This document shows, piece by piece, positions 43,113-49,273 of a DNA stretch of 49,273 nt. Made by a program: the position numbers and the translations under genes. Within the stretch, counting starts at the first letter, position 1, and every line of letters starts with the position of its first letter. Source of the stretch: Clostridiales bacterium. GTDB lineage: Bacteria; Bacillota; Clostridia; Lachnospirales; Cellulosilyticaceae. Where the stretch lies: the NCBI GenBank assembly GCA_019418225.1, contig DYCF01000035.1, positions 1-49,273 of the forward strand, given 5' to 3'. The notes under the pieces were generated by a model, which saw only the letters and a list, made by a program, of their open reading frames with translations, was not told the DNA's origin and did not search any database.

Positions 43113-43833
43113 ATTAAAGTTATTTATAGGTGGTTTTTTGACCCTAAATATTGTGTGGTATATAGCGGCGCTCTTAATAAATCGTAAGATATTGGTAAAT
43201 CCCCTTAGTGTATATAAGGATTTGCCAGAGTTAATGCCTAACTTAGGTAGACATATATCTGCTTCAATGATGAGGATTTTTTGGGGCGTCCTTATTGCAA
43301 GTATAGTGGGAATAGTAATAGGAATTCTGCTAGCTTATTCTAAGAAGATTAGTAGATTTTTAAACCCATTTATTTATTTTGCTTATCCAATCCCTAAACT
43401 GGCGTTATTACCTGTTCTAATGCTTTTGCTAGGATTAGGGGATGCCACTAAAATTGCTATGGTTGTACTTATTATAGTATTTCAGATTATAGTAGCTGTA
43501 AGAGATGCGGTTTTAAATATTCCTGATGAAACCTATCATATTTTAATTTCCAAGGGGGCAAGTTATGGTCAGATTTTACGATATATTACACTTCCGGCTA
43601 TTCTGCCAGAGTGTTTTACAAGTCTGAGAATTGCCATTGGAACAGCTATTTCAGTCTTATTCTTTACAGAAACCTATGGGACAAGAGAAGGTTTAGGCTA
43701 CTTCATAATGGATGCTTGGATGCGTCTAGATTATACAGCAATGTACGGTGCTATTATTATACTAAGTTGTATAGGCTTTTTATTATTTATGATTATAGAC
43801 CTTTTAAATGAATATATGTGCAAATGGAAGTGA
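43090..43833 (+). CDS. ABC transporter permease (SsuC/TauC-like)
   Basis: A 247-residue permease with six membrane helices and the EAA-type coupling loop ISKGASYGQILRYITLPAIL facing the ATPase. The family transports sulfonates, nitrate, pyrimidine precursors and aromatic acids; the cargo here is not determined. It is the last gene of the ubiD operon and is followed by a long hairpin. Confidence 0.92.
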   Translation: MRQKLISKLKLFIGGFLTLNIVWYIAALLINRKILVNPLSVYKDLPELMPNLGRHISASMMRIFWGVLIASIVGIVIGILLAYSKKISRFLNPFIYFAYPIPKLALLPVLMLLLGLGDATKIAMVVLIIVFQIIVAVRDAVLNIPDETYHILISKGASYGQILRYITLPAILPECFTSLRIAIGTAISVLFFTETYGTREGLGYFIMDAWMRLDYTAMYGAIIILSCIGFLLFMIIDLLNEYMCKWK

Positions 43834-43914
43834 AAAGGAAGTGGCACAAAATAGAGTGCTAGCCACTTGGGCAATACTAGTTTACACACTCTATAATCTG
43901 TGACACTTCCTTTT
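43833..43914. terminator. Long bidirectional terminator between permease and apbE
   Basis: AAAAGGAAGTGGCACA (43833-43848) pairs with TGTGACACTTCCTTTT (43899-43914) with one mismatch. Inside is a perfect ATAGAGTG (43851-43858) / CACTCTAT (43887-43894) stem. A and T runs on the two sides suit both converging genes. Confidence 0.8.
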
Positions 43915-43944
43915 AGAAATCAGATAACGTTGCTTTTTGAAGTT

Positions 43945-45000
43945 TTAATTAAGTGAAGAGATGGTGAAGTTAGGGTTTGTTAGTACAAAATTATCTAGTA
44001 CACCTGAAGAAAGGAATATCTTATAATCAGTTGTAACGAAGATTGCATCAACACCATCTAGTGATTCAATAAACTGCAAGCCGTCTTCAACGCCTTTTGA
44101 AAAGACAGCTGTGGAAATGGCATCGCCATCAATAGAATAATCACTGATAATGGTAACGCCGGCAATTTCATTTGTATAAGGGTATCCAGTTTTAGGATTT
44201 AAGATATGGTGATATTTGATACCATCTTGTTCAATGAAGCGTTCATAGATACCAGAAGTAACAATAGACTTGTTCTCCACCTGTATACGACCAATAATAT
44301 TCCCTCTTGGATTAAATGGATCTTGAATGCCTACTGTCCAAGGCTTATTGCCTGGTTTATTGCCTAACATATAAAGATTGCCACCTAAGTCAATAATGGC
44401 ATGTTCCACACCTTCTGCGCGTAAAAGTGTAGCAACTTCATCGGCGGCATAACCTTTTCCAATGCCACCAAGGTCAATAAGCATACCAGGTGATTCTAAG
44501 AAAACTGTTTGAGCAGCTTCATCTAAAATGACCTTTTGATAATCAATAAGAGGAAGTTTTTCTATTATTTCTTCTTTGCTTGGAACACGTGCTTCTGGAA
44601 ATCCAATATTCCATAACTTAACAATAGGTCCTACAGTAATATCAAAAGAACCTTCAGTTAAGGCACTATATGTAAGACCTTTTTGAATAACGTCAAGGGT
44701 ATCAGCATCAACTTGAACAGGAGATTTTCCAGCTTCTTGATTGACTTTATCTAATAAGGTGCCGGTTTTGTTAATGCTAAGCGTATCTTCTAGCTGGGCG
44801 ATACGATTGAAAGCTTTATCTAATATTTGCTCTGATTGATGGTCGTAAAGAGAGATACTTACCGTAGTACCTAACATAAATTCTGTACGACGAAGTGGTT
44901 CTGTGGTAACTTGTGTCTGACCACAAGCTGTGAAAAATATAACACTAATAAATAATGTTAATAGTGAGAATATAGTTTTATTTGAGGTTGAATTGTTCAT
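43945..45000 (-). CDS. apbE: Extracytoplasmic FMN transferase (ApbE/FmnB-like)
   Basis: A 351-residue lipoprotein (lipobox FTAC, Cys26) of the ApbE family, which attaches FMN from FAD covalently to Thr or Ser of exported proteins. Key regions are EFMLGTTVSIS, FDITVGPIVKLWN, IDLGGIGKGYAADEV, IDLGGNLYMLG, HHILNPKTGYP and DGDAISTAVF. The likely client is the FMN-binding lipoprotein at 37460, as for FmnB and PplA in Listeria. The start at 45000 follows AAGGAG; the frame opens at 45021. It is the only minus-strand gene in this locus and is divergent from ndh. Confidence 0.93.
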   Translation of the reverse strand: MNNSTSNKTIFSLLTLFISVIFFTACGQTQVTTEPLRRTEFMLGTTVSISLYDHQSEQILDKAFNRIAQLEDTLSINKTGTLLDKVNQEAGKSPVQVDADTLDVIQKGLTYSALTEGSFDITVGPIVKLWNIGFPEARVPSKEEIIEKLPLIDYQKVILDEAAQTVFLESPGMLIDLGGIGKGYAADEVATLLRAEGVEHAIIDLGGNLYMLGNKPGNKPWTVGIQDPFNPRGNIIGRIQVENKSIVTSGIYERFIEQDGIKYHHILNPKTGYPYTNEIAGVTIISDYSIDGDAISTAVFSKGVEDGLQFIESLDGVDAIFVTTDYKIFLSSGVLDNFVLTNPNFTISSLN

Positions 45001-45057
45001 TTGTTGCTCCTTAATTGGCAATATTATTAAAATATACCCTGTAAAATAGGCATTTTT

Positions 45058-45063
45058 ATTATA
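45058..45063 (-). promoter_or_regulatory. Possible -10 of the apbE promoter
   Basis: Minus-strand TATAAT, about 58 bp before the start; no convincing -35. Confidence 0.3.
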
Positions 45064-45133
45064 ACTCTAAATATAAGTTTAGGAAATAGTAATTGAGAAA
45101 CAAAAATTATTGTATGAAACATGAAAAAGATAG

Positions 45134-45162
45134 TAGACTTTTTAACAAAAATTGGGTATATT
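45134..45162 (+). promoter_or_regulatory. ndh promoter
   Basis: TAGACT (45134-45139), 17-bp spacer, TATATT (45157-45162). A TTAACAA half-site like that of Rex operators lies in the spacer, but its partner half is poor. Confidence 0.45.
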
Positions 45163-45217
45163 AGATAAGGTGACATAAAAAATACTAGAGTAAGATAAAA
45201 ACATAATGAGGTGAACT

Positions 45218-47092
45218 ATGACTAATAAAACAAATATTGTTATATTAGGTGCGGGCTATGCAGGCGTACATGCAGCAAAAAAGCTTGCTAAAAAGTATAA
45301 AAAGAATCAAGATGTTACAATTACGTTAATTGATAAAAATCCATACCATACCTTAATGACAGAATTACATGAGGTAGCTGGGGGAAGAGTACCAGAAGAA
45401 TCAGTTAAGGTAGAACTTAGTAAAATCTTCCACAGAACAAAAGTTAATGTGGTTGTTGATTACATAGAAAATGTAGATACAAAGGGTCAAAAAGTAACAA
45501 CAAAACATGGTGAATATGCATACGATTACTTAATGATCGGTATGGGAAATGAACCAACCTACTTTGGTGTAGAAGGTGTAAAAGAGAACGGATTTAGCCT
45601 TTGGTCTTTAGAAGATGCACTAAAAATTAGAGAACATATCGAATATAAATTTAAACAAGCTTCTCTTGAAAGATCAGCAGAAAAAAGAAAAGAAATGCTT
45701 ACTTTTGCAGTAGCAGGTTCAGGGTTCACAGGTATTGAAATGGCTGGGGAACTCCTTGAATGGAAAACAACGCTTGCACGAGAATATAGAGTGGATGAAA
45801 GTGAAGTTTCACTTCTTGTTATTGAAGCTGCGGGTACAATTCTTAATATGTTAGATCGTAAACAAGCTGATAAAGCTGAAAGATATATGATAAAACATGG
45901 TATGCGTATCTTAAAAGATAGCCCAATCGTAAAAGTAACACCAGAAGAAGTTACTTTAAAAAGTGGTGAAATCATTAAGACACAAACACTTATTTGGACA
46001 TGTGGTATTCAAAATAATGAAGATTGTACAAAATATGGCCTTGAAGAATCTAGAGCTAGAAGACTTCAGGCTAATGAATATATGCAATCTACTAAACATG
46101 AAAATGTATACTTAATTGGGGACTGTGCTTACGTAGAAGAAGAGCCAGGTAAAGGAAATCCTCAAATTGTAGAAGCAGCAGAACAAACAGCTACAACAGC
46201 AGTTAAAAATATCATTGCTTCTATGGAAAACAAAGAAAAAGTTAAATTTAAATCTTCATACCACGGGTTCATGGTATCAATTGGTGGTAAATACTGTGTA
46301 GCAAACCTTATGGGAATCAAACTTTCTGGTTTCTTTGCTATGGCAGCAAAACACTTAGTAAATATGATTTACTTATTTGGTGTACTTAATGTCCATGCTG
46401 TATATCACTACTTACAACATGAATTCTTTGATATGAAAGAAAATAGAACAATTCTTAGAGGACATTTAGCGTCTAAAGGAAATCGTTTATGGCTCATTCC
46501 TCTTAGACTTTACATTGGTTGCCTATGGCTCCTTGAAGGACTTGCTAAACTTTGCGGACCAGAAACATGGGATGCAGCAGTAAATACTTTATTTACAAAA
46601 GGTCAGTGGGCATTTACGATTGGTGCAGATAGCTGGGTTAAAGCAGGTAATATTAATATGCCATTTTCATGGTTACAAGATGGTTTAACAGGTGCTTCAG
46701 CAGCAGTTGAAGGTGCAGCAGAAGTAGCGACACCTATTTTAAGCAGTATGCCTAAATTCTATGAAGCAATCATGAAAGTTATGATTCCTACACCAGAGAT
46801 GGCAAACTTATTCCAAATTATGGTTGTTGTAATGGAAATCGGTATGGGACTTGCGCTTATTGCAGGACTCTTCACATTCCTTGTCTCAGCAGCTTCAGCA
46901 TTTATGACAATTAACTTTATTCTTTCAGCTATGGCTGGATGGGATATCTTATGGTACACATTTGGTTCAATTGCACTTATGAGTGGTGCAGGTAGAACAT
47001 TTGGTCTTGACTATTATGTAATGCCATGGATTAATACAATCGTAGGTAACTGGTGGCTTGGAAAGAATAAACATATATATAGTGAAAAATAA
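45218..47092 (+). CDS. Type II NADH dehydrogenase with C-terminal membrane domain (Ndh2-like)
   Basis: A 624-residue protein. Residues 1-400 are a single-subunit NADH:quinone oxidoreductase with FAD loop IVILGAGYAGVHAAKKL, NAD loop VAGSGFTGIEMAGEL and C-terminal FAD motif YLIGDCAYVE. The remaining 200 residues have four hydrophobic segments resembling DoxX-like proteins, an extension also present in the Ndh2 dedicated to EET in Listeria; ordinary NDH-2 is about 400-450. It oxidises NADH and passes electrons to a quinone in the membrane. The RBS is GAGGTG. It has its own promoter and is followed by a hairpin before the eet genes. Confidence 0.92.
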   Translation: MTNKTNIVILGAGYAGVHAAKKLAKKYKKNQDVTITLIDKNPYHTLMTELHEVAGGRVPEESVKVELSKIFHRTKVNVVVDYIENVDTKGQKVTTKHGEYAYDYLMIGMGNEPTYFGVEGVKENGFSLWSLEDALKIREHIEYKFKQASLERSAEKRKEMLTFAVAGSGFTGIEMAGELLEWKTTLAREYRVDESEVSLLVIEAAGTILNMLDRKQADKAERYMIKHGMRILKDSPIVKVTPEEVTLKSGEIIKTQTLIWTCGIQNNEDCTKYGLEESRARRLQANEYMQSTKHENVYLIGDCAYVEEEPGKGNPQIVEAAEQTATTAVKNIIASMENKEKVKFKSSYHGFMVSIGGKYCVANLMGIKLSGFFAMAAKHLVNMIYLFGVLNVHAVYHYLQHEFFDMKENRTILRGHLASKGNRLWLIPLRLYIGCLWLLEGLAKLCGPETWDAAVNTLFTKGQWAFTIGADSWVKAGNINMPFSWLQDGLTGASAAVEGAAEVATPILSSMPKFYEAIMKVMIPTPEMANLFQIMVVVMEIGMGLALIAGLFTFLVSAASAFMTINFILSAMAGWDILWYTFGSIALMSGAGRTFGLDYYVMPWINTIVGNWWLGKNKHIYSEK

Positions 47093-47109
47093 ACAATAGC
47101 ATAAACCTG

Positions 47110-47148
47110 AATTTCGCCTTACAATAATAATGTAAGGCGAAATTTATA
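47110..47148 (+). terminator. Hairpin after ndh (weak terminator)
   Basis: Perfect 14-bp stem AATTTCGCCTTACA (47110-47123) / TGTAAGGCGAAATT (47131-47144), 7-nt loop, T-poor tail; probably partial read-through into the eet-like genes. Confidence 0.65.
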
Positions 47149-47206
47149 TTTAGAGTATGTTGGCAAATTATAACAAAAGAGATTTTTTTTGGAGGATTTA
47201 TTTTAA

Positions 47207-47608
47207 ATGAAAGTAATGATGAAAAAATGGGATAAAATTATTATTGTCATATTACTTGTCATTTCTTTTCTTCCTTATTTATTTATAAAGACTTTTTTGA
47301 TAGGAAGCTATGATAAAACTTATGCATACATTACGGTAAATGGTGAATTTTATAAAGAGATACCACTTACAGGGCAAGTTAAGCATAAGGAATTTCTCAT
47401 TGAGACAACCAAAGGAAGTAATAGAGTTGTTATTGAAAATGAAAGTATTGCTGTAGTTGAGGCGGATTGTAGTGATGGTATTTGTGAAGAGTTCGGCTTT
47501 ATAAGTAAGCCTGGAGAAATAATTGTTTGTTTACCTCATAGTGTCTATATAGAGGTAAGAGGACAGCAAGAAGAAAAAGATGATGAGATAGATATGAGAG
47601 CATATTAG
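47207..47608 (+). CDS. NusG domain II protein, EetA-like
   Basis: A 133-residue protein with one N-terminal membrane helix (about 8-30) and an exported NusG-II domain. The signature is ADCSDGICEEFGFISKPGE followed by IVCLPHSVYIEV; the cysteines lie outside the membrane. Listeria EetA has this architecture and is needed for EET, probably in moving electrons from quinone to extracytoplasmic flavins; the exact chemistry is unproven. GGAGG lies 10 nt before the start. The next gene starts 9 bp after its stop. Confidence 0.85.
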   Translation: MKVMMKKWDKIIIVILLVISFLPYLFIKTFLIGSYDKTYAYITVNGEFYKEIPLTGQVKHKEFLIETTKGSNRVVIENESIAVVEADCSDGICEEFGFISKPGEIIVCLPHSVYIEVRGQQEEKDDEIDMRAY

Positions 47609-47617
47609 GAGTAGGCG

Positions 47618-48133
47618 ATGAAACAAACAAGACATGTAATGTATATGTCGTTACTTGTAGCAATAGCCCTTGTTTTACATATTGTGGAGCGAAGCATACC
47701 GGTGCCTTTTGTGACGCCTGGCGCAAAACTTGGACTTGCCAACTTAGTAACGGTAATTGCACTTTATACGTTAGAGCGTAAAAGTGATGTGATTAAAATT
47801 ATTGCAACAAGAGTTATTATGGGGGCACTTTTTGGTGGGAGCATTTCAGGACTTATGTATGGAAGTATGGGTGCATTACTCAGCTTTATAGCAATGGTAG
47901 GTGTAAAAGATATTTTAAAGGATAAAGTAAGTATCATTGGTGTAAGTGCTGCTGGAGCGGTGTTTCATAATATAGGTCAGGTTATTGTAGCTTGCCTTAT
48001 TGTACAAAACATTGGGGTTGTACTGTATCTGCCGTTTTTATCAGTAGCAGGTATTGTTACAGGTATTTTTGTGGGAATTTCAGCAAACTATACAGTAGAA
48101 CATATGTATAAGTTACCATTTTTTAAGGTGTAA
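47618..48133 (+). CDS. Gx transporter family membrane protein, EetB-like
   Basis: A 171-residue protein with five to six membrane helices, often annotated heptaprenyl diphosphate synthase component I. The conserved segment ERSIPVPFVTPGAKLGLANLVT and ATRVIMGALFGGSISGLMYGS are family marks. It resembles ECF S components. Listeria EetB is the partner of EetA in the same order. TAGGAG is the RBS, and it lies 71 bp before the polyprenyl synthase. Confidence 0.88.
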   Translation: MKQTRHVMYMSLLVAIALVLHIVERSIPVPFVTPGAKLGLANLVTVIALYTLERKSDVIKIIATRVIMGALFGGSISGLMYGSMGALLSFIAMVGVKDILKDKVSIIGVSAAGAVFHNIGQVIVACLIVQNIGVVLYLPFLSVAGIVTGIFVGISANYTVEHMYKLPFFKV

Positions 48134-48204
48134 AGAATTTTAAAATAAGGTGCTGTAAAGCAACGAGGTCATAATATAGAGTAATAGAAATGAGGATGTA
48201 AACA

Positions 48205-49170
48205 ATGCATGCAATCTGGAATCAGTATCCAGAGATACAACAAGAGCTTTTAAAAGTAATTGCGTTAATGGAAGAAAACGCAAAATGTAAGGATAAGGTT
48301 ATAGAGAATTCTATTAAAGATATGGTTCATTCTACTGGGAAAATGTTAAGACCAGGATTTACAATTATAGCCTCTAAATTTGGAGAATATCTTTCGAATC
48401 GTACAGTGGCTATGGCATCAGTAGTAGAACTTTTTCATATGGCAACATTAGTACATGATGATGTTATTGATGATGCGACATTAAGAAGAGGAAAAGAGAC
48501 AGTACAGTCTAAATACGGCAAAGAATATGCTGTATATATTGGTGATTATCTTTTTTGTGTTTGTTTTAAAATATTAGCACAAACAGCATCACTTCACAGT
48601 ATTCAAATGGATAGTCGTGCAATGTCTAAAATTTGTTTAGGTGAAGTTGAACAGCTTAATTCACGTTTTAATAAAGAAGTTTCTGTGAAAAATTACTTGG
48701 TGAGAATAGCAGGAAAGACAGCAGAACTCTTTTCGTTAAGTTTATATATTGGGGCAGCAGAAAGTAATTGTGATAAACAGCTTTCAAGGCTATTTTGGAA
48801 TATTGGTCATAATATTGGTATGGCCTTTCAAATTATTGACGACTTATTAGATTACACAAGTAGTGAGGAGATATTAGGGAAAGATAGTGGACATGACCTT
48901 AAAGAAGGGAATTATACATTACCACTTATTTATGCTTTAGAAAAGAAACCAGCAGATTTAATAGCTTTGTTAGATAAGGAAGTTTATGAAGCAGAGGATA
49001 TTAAAAAGATTATTGAATTAACTAAGTTTTATGGTGGCATTGATAAGGCAAAAGAGTTGGCTCAAAAGTATACACAAAAAGCATTTAAACTTATTGACAG
49101 ATTACCTGATAATGAATATAAGGTTATGCTTAAAGAAATCACAAGAAGTTTATTAGATAGAAGATATTAA
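48205..49170 (+). CDS. Polyprenyl diphosphate synthase (DmkB/HepT-like)
   Basis: A 321-residue trans-prenyl synthase. The first Asp-rich motif is LVHDDVIDDA and the second FQIIDDLLDYT. The N-terminal motif reads STGKMLRPGF where many family members have GGKRLRP. It builds the long isoprenoid tail that the UbiA enzyme (39848) would attach to the quinone ring. The chain length cannot be read with certainty. In Listeria the EET locus also has its own synthase, DmkB. It is last in the operon and followed by a terminator and an intron. Confidence 0.92.
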   Translation: MHAIWNQYPEIQQELLKVIALMEENAKCKDKVIENSIKDMVHSTGKMLRPGFTIIASKFGEYLSNRTVAMASVVELFHMATLVHDDVIDDATLRRGKETVQSKYGKEYAVYIGDYLFCVCFKILAQTASLHSIQMDSRAMSKICLGEVEQLNSRFNKEVSVKNYLVRIAGKTAELFSLSLYIGAAESNCDKQLSRLFWNIGHNIGMAFQIIDDLLDYTSSEEILGKDSGHDLKEGNYTLPLIYALEKKPADLIALLDKEVYEAEDIKKIIELTKFYGGIDKAKELAQKYTQKAFKLIDRLPDNEYKVMLKEITRSLLDRRY

Positions 49171-49182
49171 ATAGAAGATATT
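49157..49182 (+). repeat. Short tandem duplication over a stop codon
   Basis: ATAGAAGATATT occurs at 49157-49168 and 49171-49182. The first copy spans the end of the polyprenyl synthase gene, whose stop follows at once. Confidence 0.7.
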
Positions 49183-49189
49183 GAATAGT

Positions 49190-49222
49190 AAGGGGCGTTG
49201 CACTTAGTGCTACGGCCCTTTT
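49190..49222 (+). terminator. Terminator of the eetA-eetB-dmkB unit
   Basis: AAGGGGCGTTGCAC (49190-49203) pairs with GTGCTACGGCCCTT (49207-49220) with two mismatches, loop TTA, then TTTTG. The group II intron starts 4 nt after the T run. Confidence 0.78.
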
Positions 49223-49225
49223 GTG

Positions 49226-49273
49226 GTGTGCCCAGCATGGGCGTAGTCTAACGGGTGAAAGTCCCGAGTGTGG
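49226..49273 (+). mobile_element. Group II intron, 5' end (probably class IIC), cut by window edge
   Basis: The sequence begins GTGTGCCCAGCATGGGC and continues with the hairpin CGGGTGAAAGTCCCG. This is the usual 5' end and domain I of bacterial group II introns; from memory it resembles the Oceanobacillus iheyensis IIC intron closely. Class IIC introns insert after terminator hairpins, as here. The reverse transcriptase and 3' end lie beyond the window. Confidence 0.85.

Noticed and set aside
41308..43833. Sulfonate or taurine importer as the default annotation
   Set aside because: The family resemblance is real, but no sulfonatase or sulfur gene is nearby and the operon is of quinone type; the substrate is left open.
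45134..45149. Rex site at the ndh promoter
   Set aside because: Only one half (TTAACAA) is good; the other half matches at about 4 of 7 positions.
45559..45975. 138-codon minus-strand frame inside ndh
   Set aside because: It is antisense to the conserved FAD/NAD domains and Ser-rich, with no supporting start signals.
1..49273. CRISPR array, prophage or insertion sequence with transposase
   Set aside because: No regularly spaced repeats, integrase, transposase or phage genes are seen; the only mobile element is the intron end at the right edge.

Overview
The window looks like a piece of chromosome from an anaerobic, spore-forming, low-GC Clostridia, most like the cellulolytic Lachnospirales (Cellulosilyticum or a close relative). 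This rests on AT-rich coding with strong AGGAGG ribosome binding sites, an anaerobic pyruvate formate-lyase pair, spore genes (cwlD, spoVG), a secreted protein pairing a Cthe_2159-type beta-helix with a family 3 cellulose-binding module, and bacillary gene order around yybS-gdpP-rplI-dnaB and purR-spoVG-glmU-prs. The genus is inferred from gene content; no search was run.

Layout. 1-6.9 kb: end of a tRNA-Cys, a DUF951 gene, the rpsF-ssb-rpsR operon, and yybS-gdpP-rplI-dnaB (c-di-AMP turnover, ribosome, replicative helicase). 6.9-10.8 kb: a GNAT acetyltransferase, an unrecognised gene joined to cstA, and a MerR-type coiled-coil protein. 10.9-18.7 kb: pflB-pflA (minus strand), mecA, a CBS-type manganese pyrophosphatase (minus strand) and purA. 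18.9-25.2 kb: a GH18 hydrolase and CwlD amidase, then a VTC / DUF4956 / beta-helix-CBM3 cluster. 25.2-30.4 kb, minus strand: a MocR regulator, the dnaD-dnaI helicase-loading pair, and murC. 30.6-37.1 kb: purR, glgC-glgD, spoVG, glmU and prs.

37.3-49.2 kb is the most interesting part. A PplA-like flavin lipoprotein is followed by ubiD-ubiA-ubiX, a three-gene ABC importer, an extracytoplasmic ApbE flavin transferase on the opposite strand, an NDH-2 with a C-terminal membrane domain, NusG-II (EetA-like) and Gx-transporter (EetB-like) proteins, and a polyprenyl diphosphate synthase. These are most components of the flavin-based extracellular electron transfer (EET) system described in Listeria (Ndh2, EetA/B, DmkA/B, PplA, FmnB). 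Here they are combined with a UbiD/UbiX decarboxylation branch and an importer not found in the Listeria locus. I infer a dedicated quinone pathway in which an aromatic acid, possibly imported, is prenylated and decarboxylated, and the quinone then carries electrons from NDH-2 toward the flavinylated lipoprotein.

Regulation visible in sequence: an 18-bp Rex-like operator next to the pplA promoter; paired PurBoxes with the same 26-bp core spacing upstream of purA and purR; a perfect palindrome filling the spacer of the pflB promoter; and many strong terminators. The window ends about 50 bases into a group II intron, very probably class IIC, inserted just after the terminator of the last operon.
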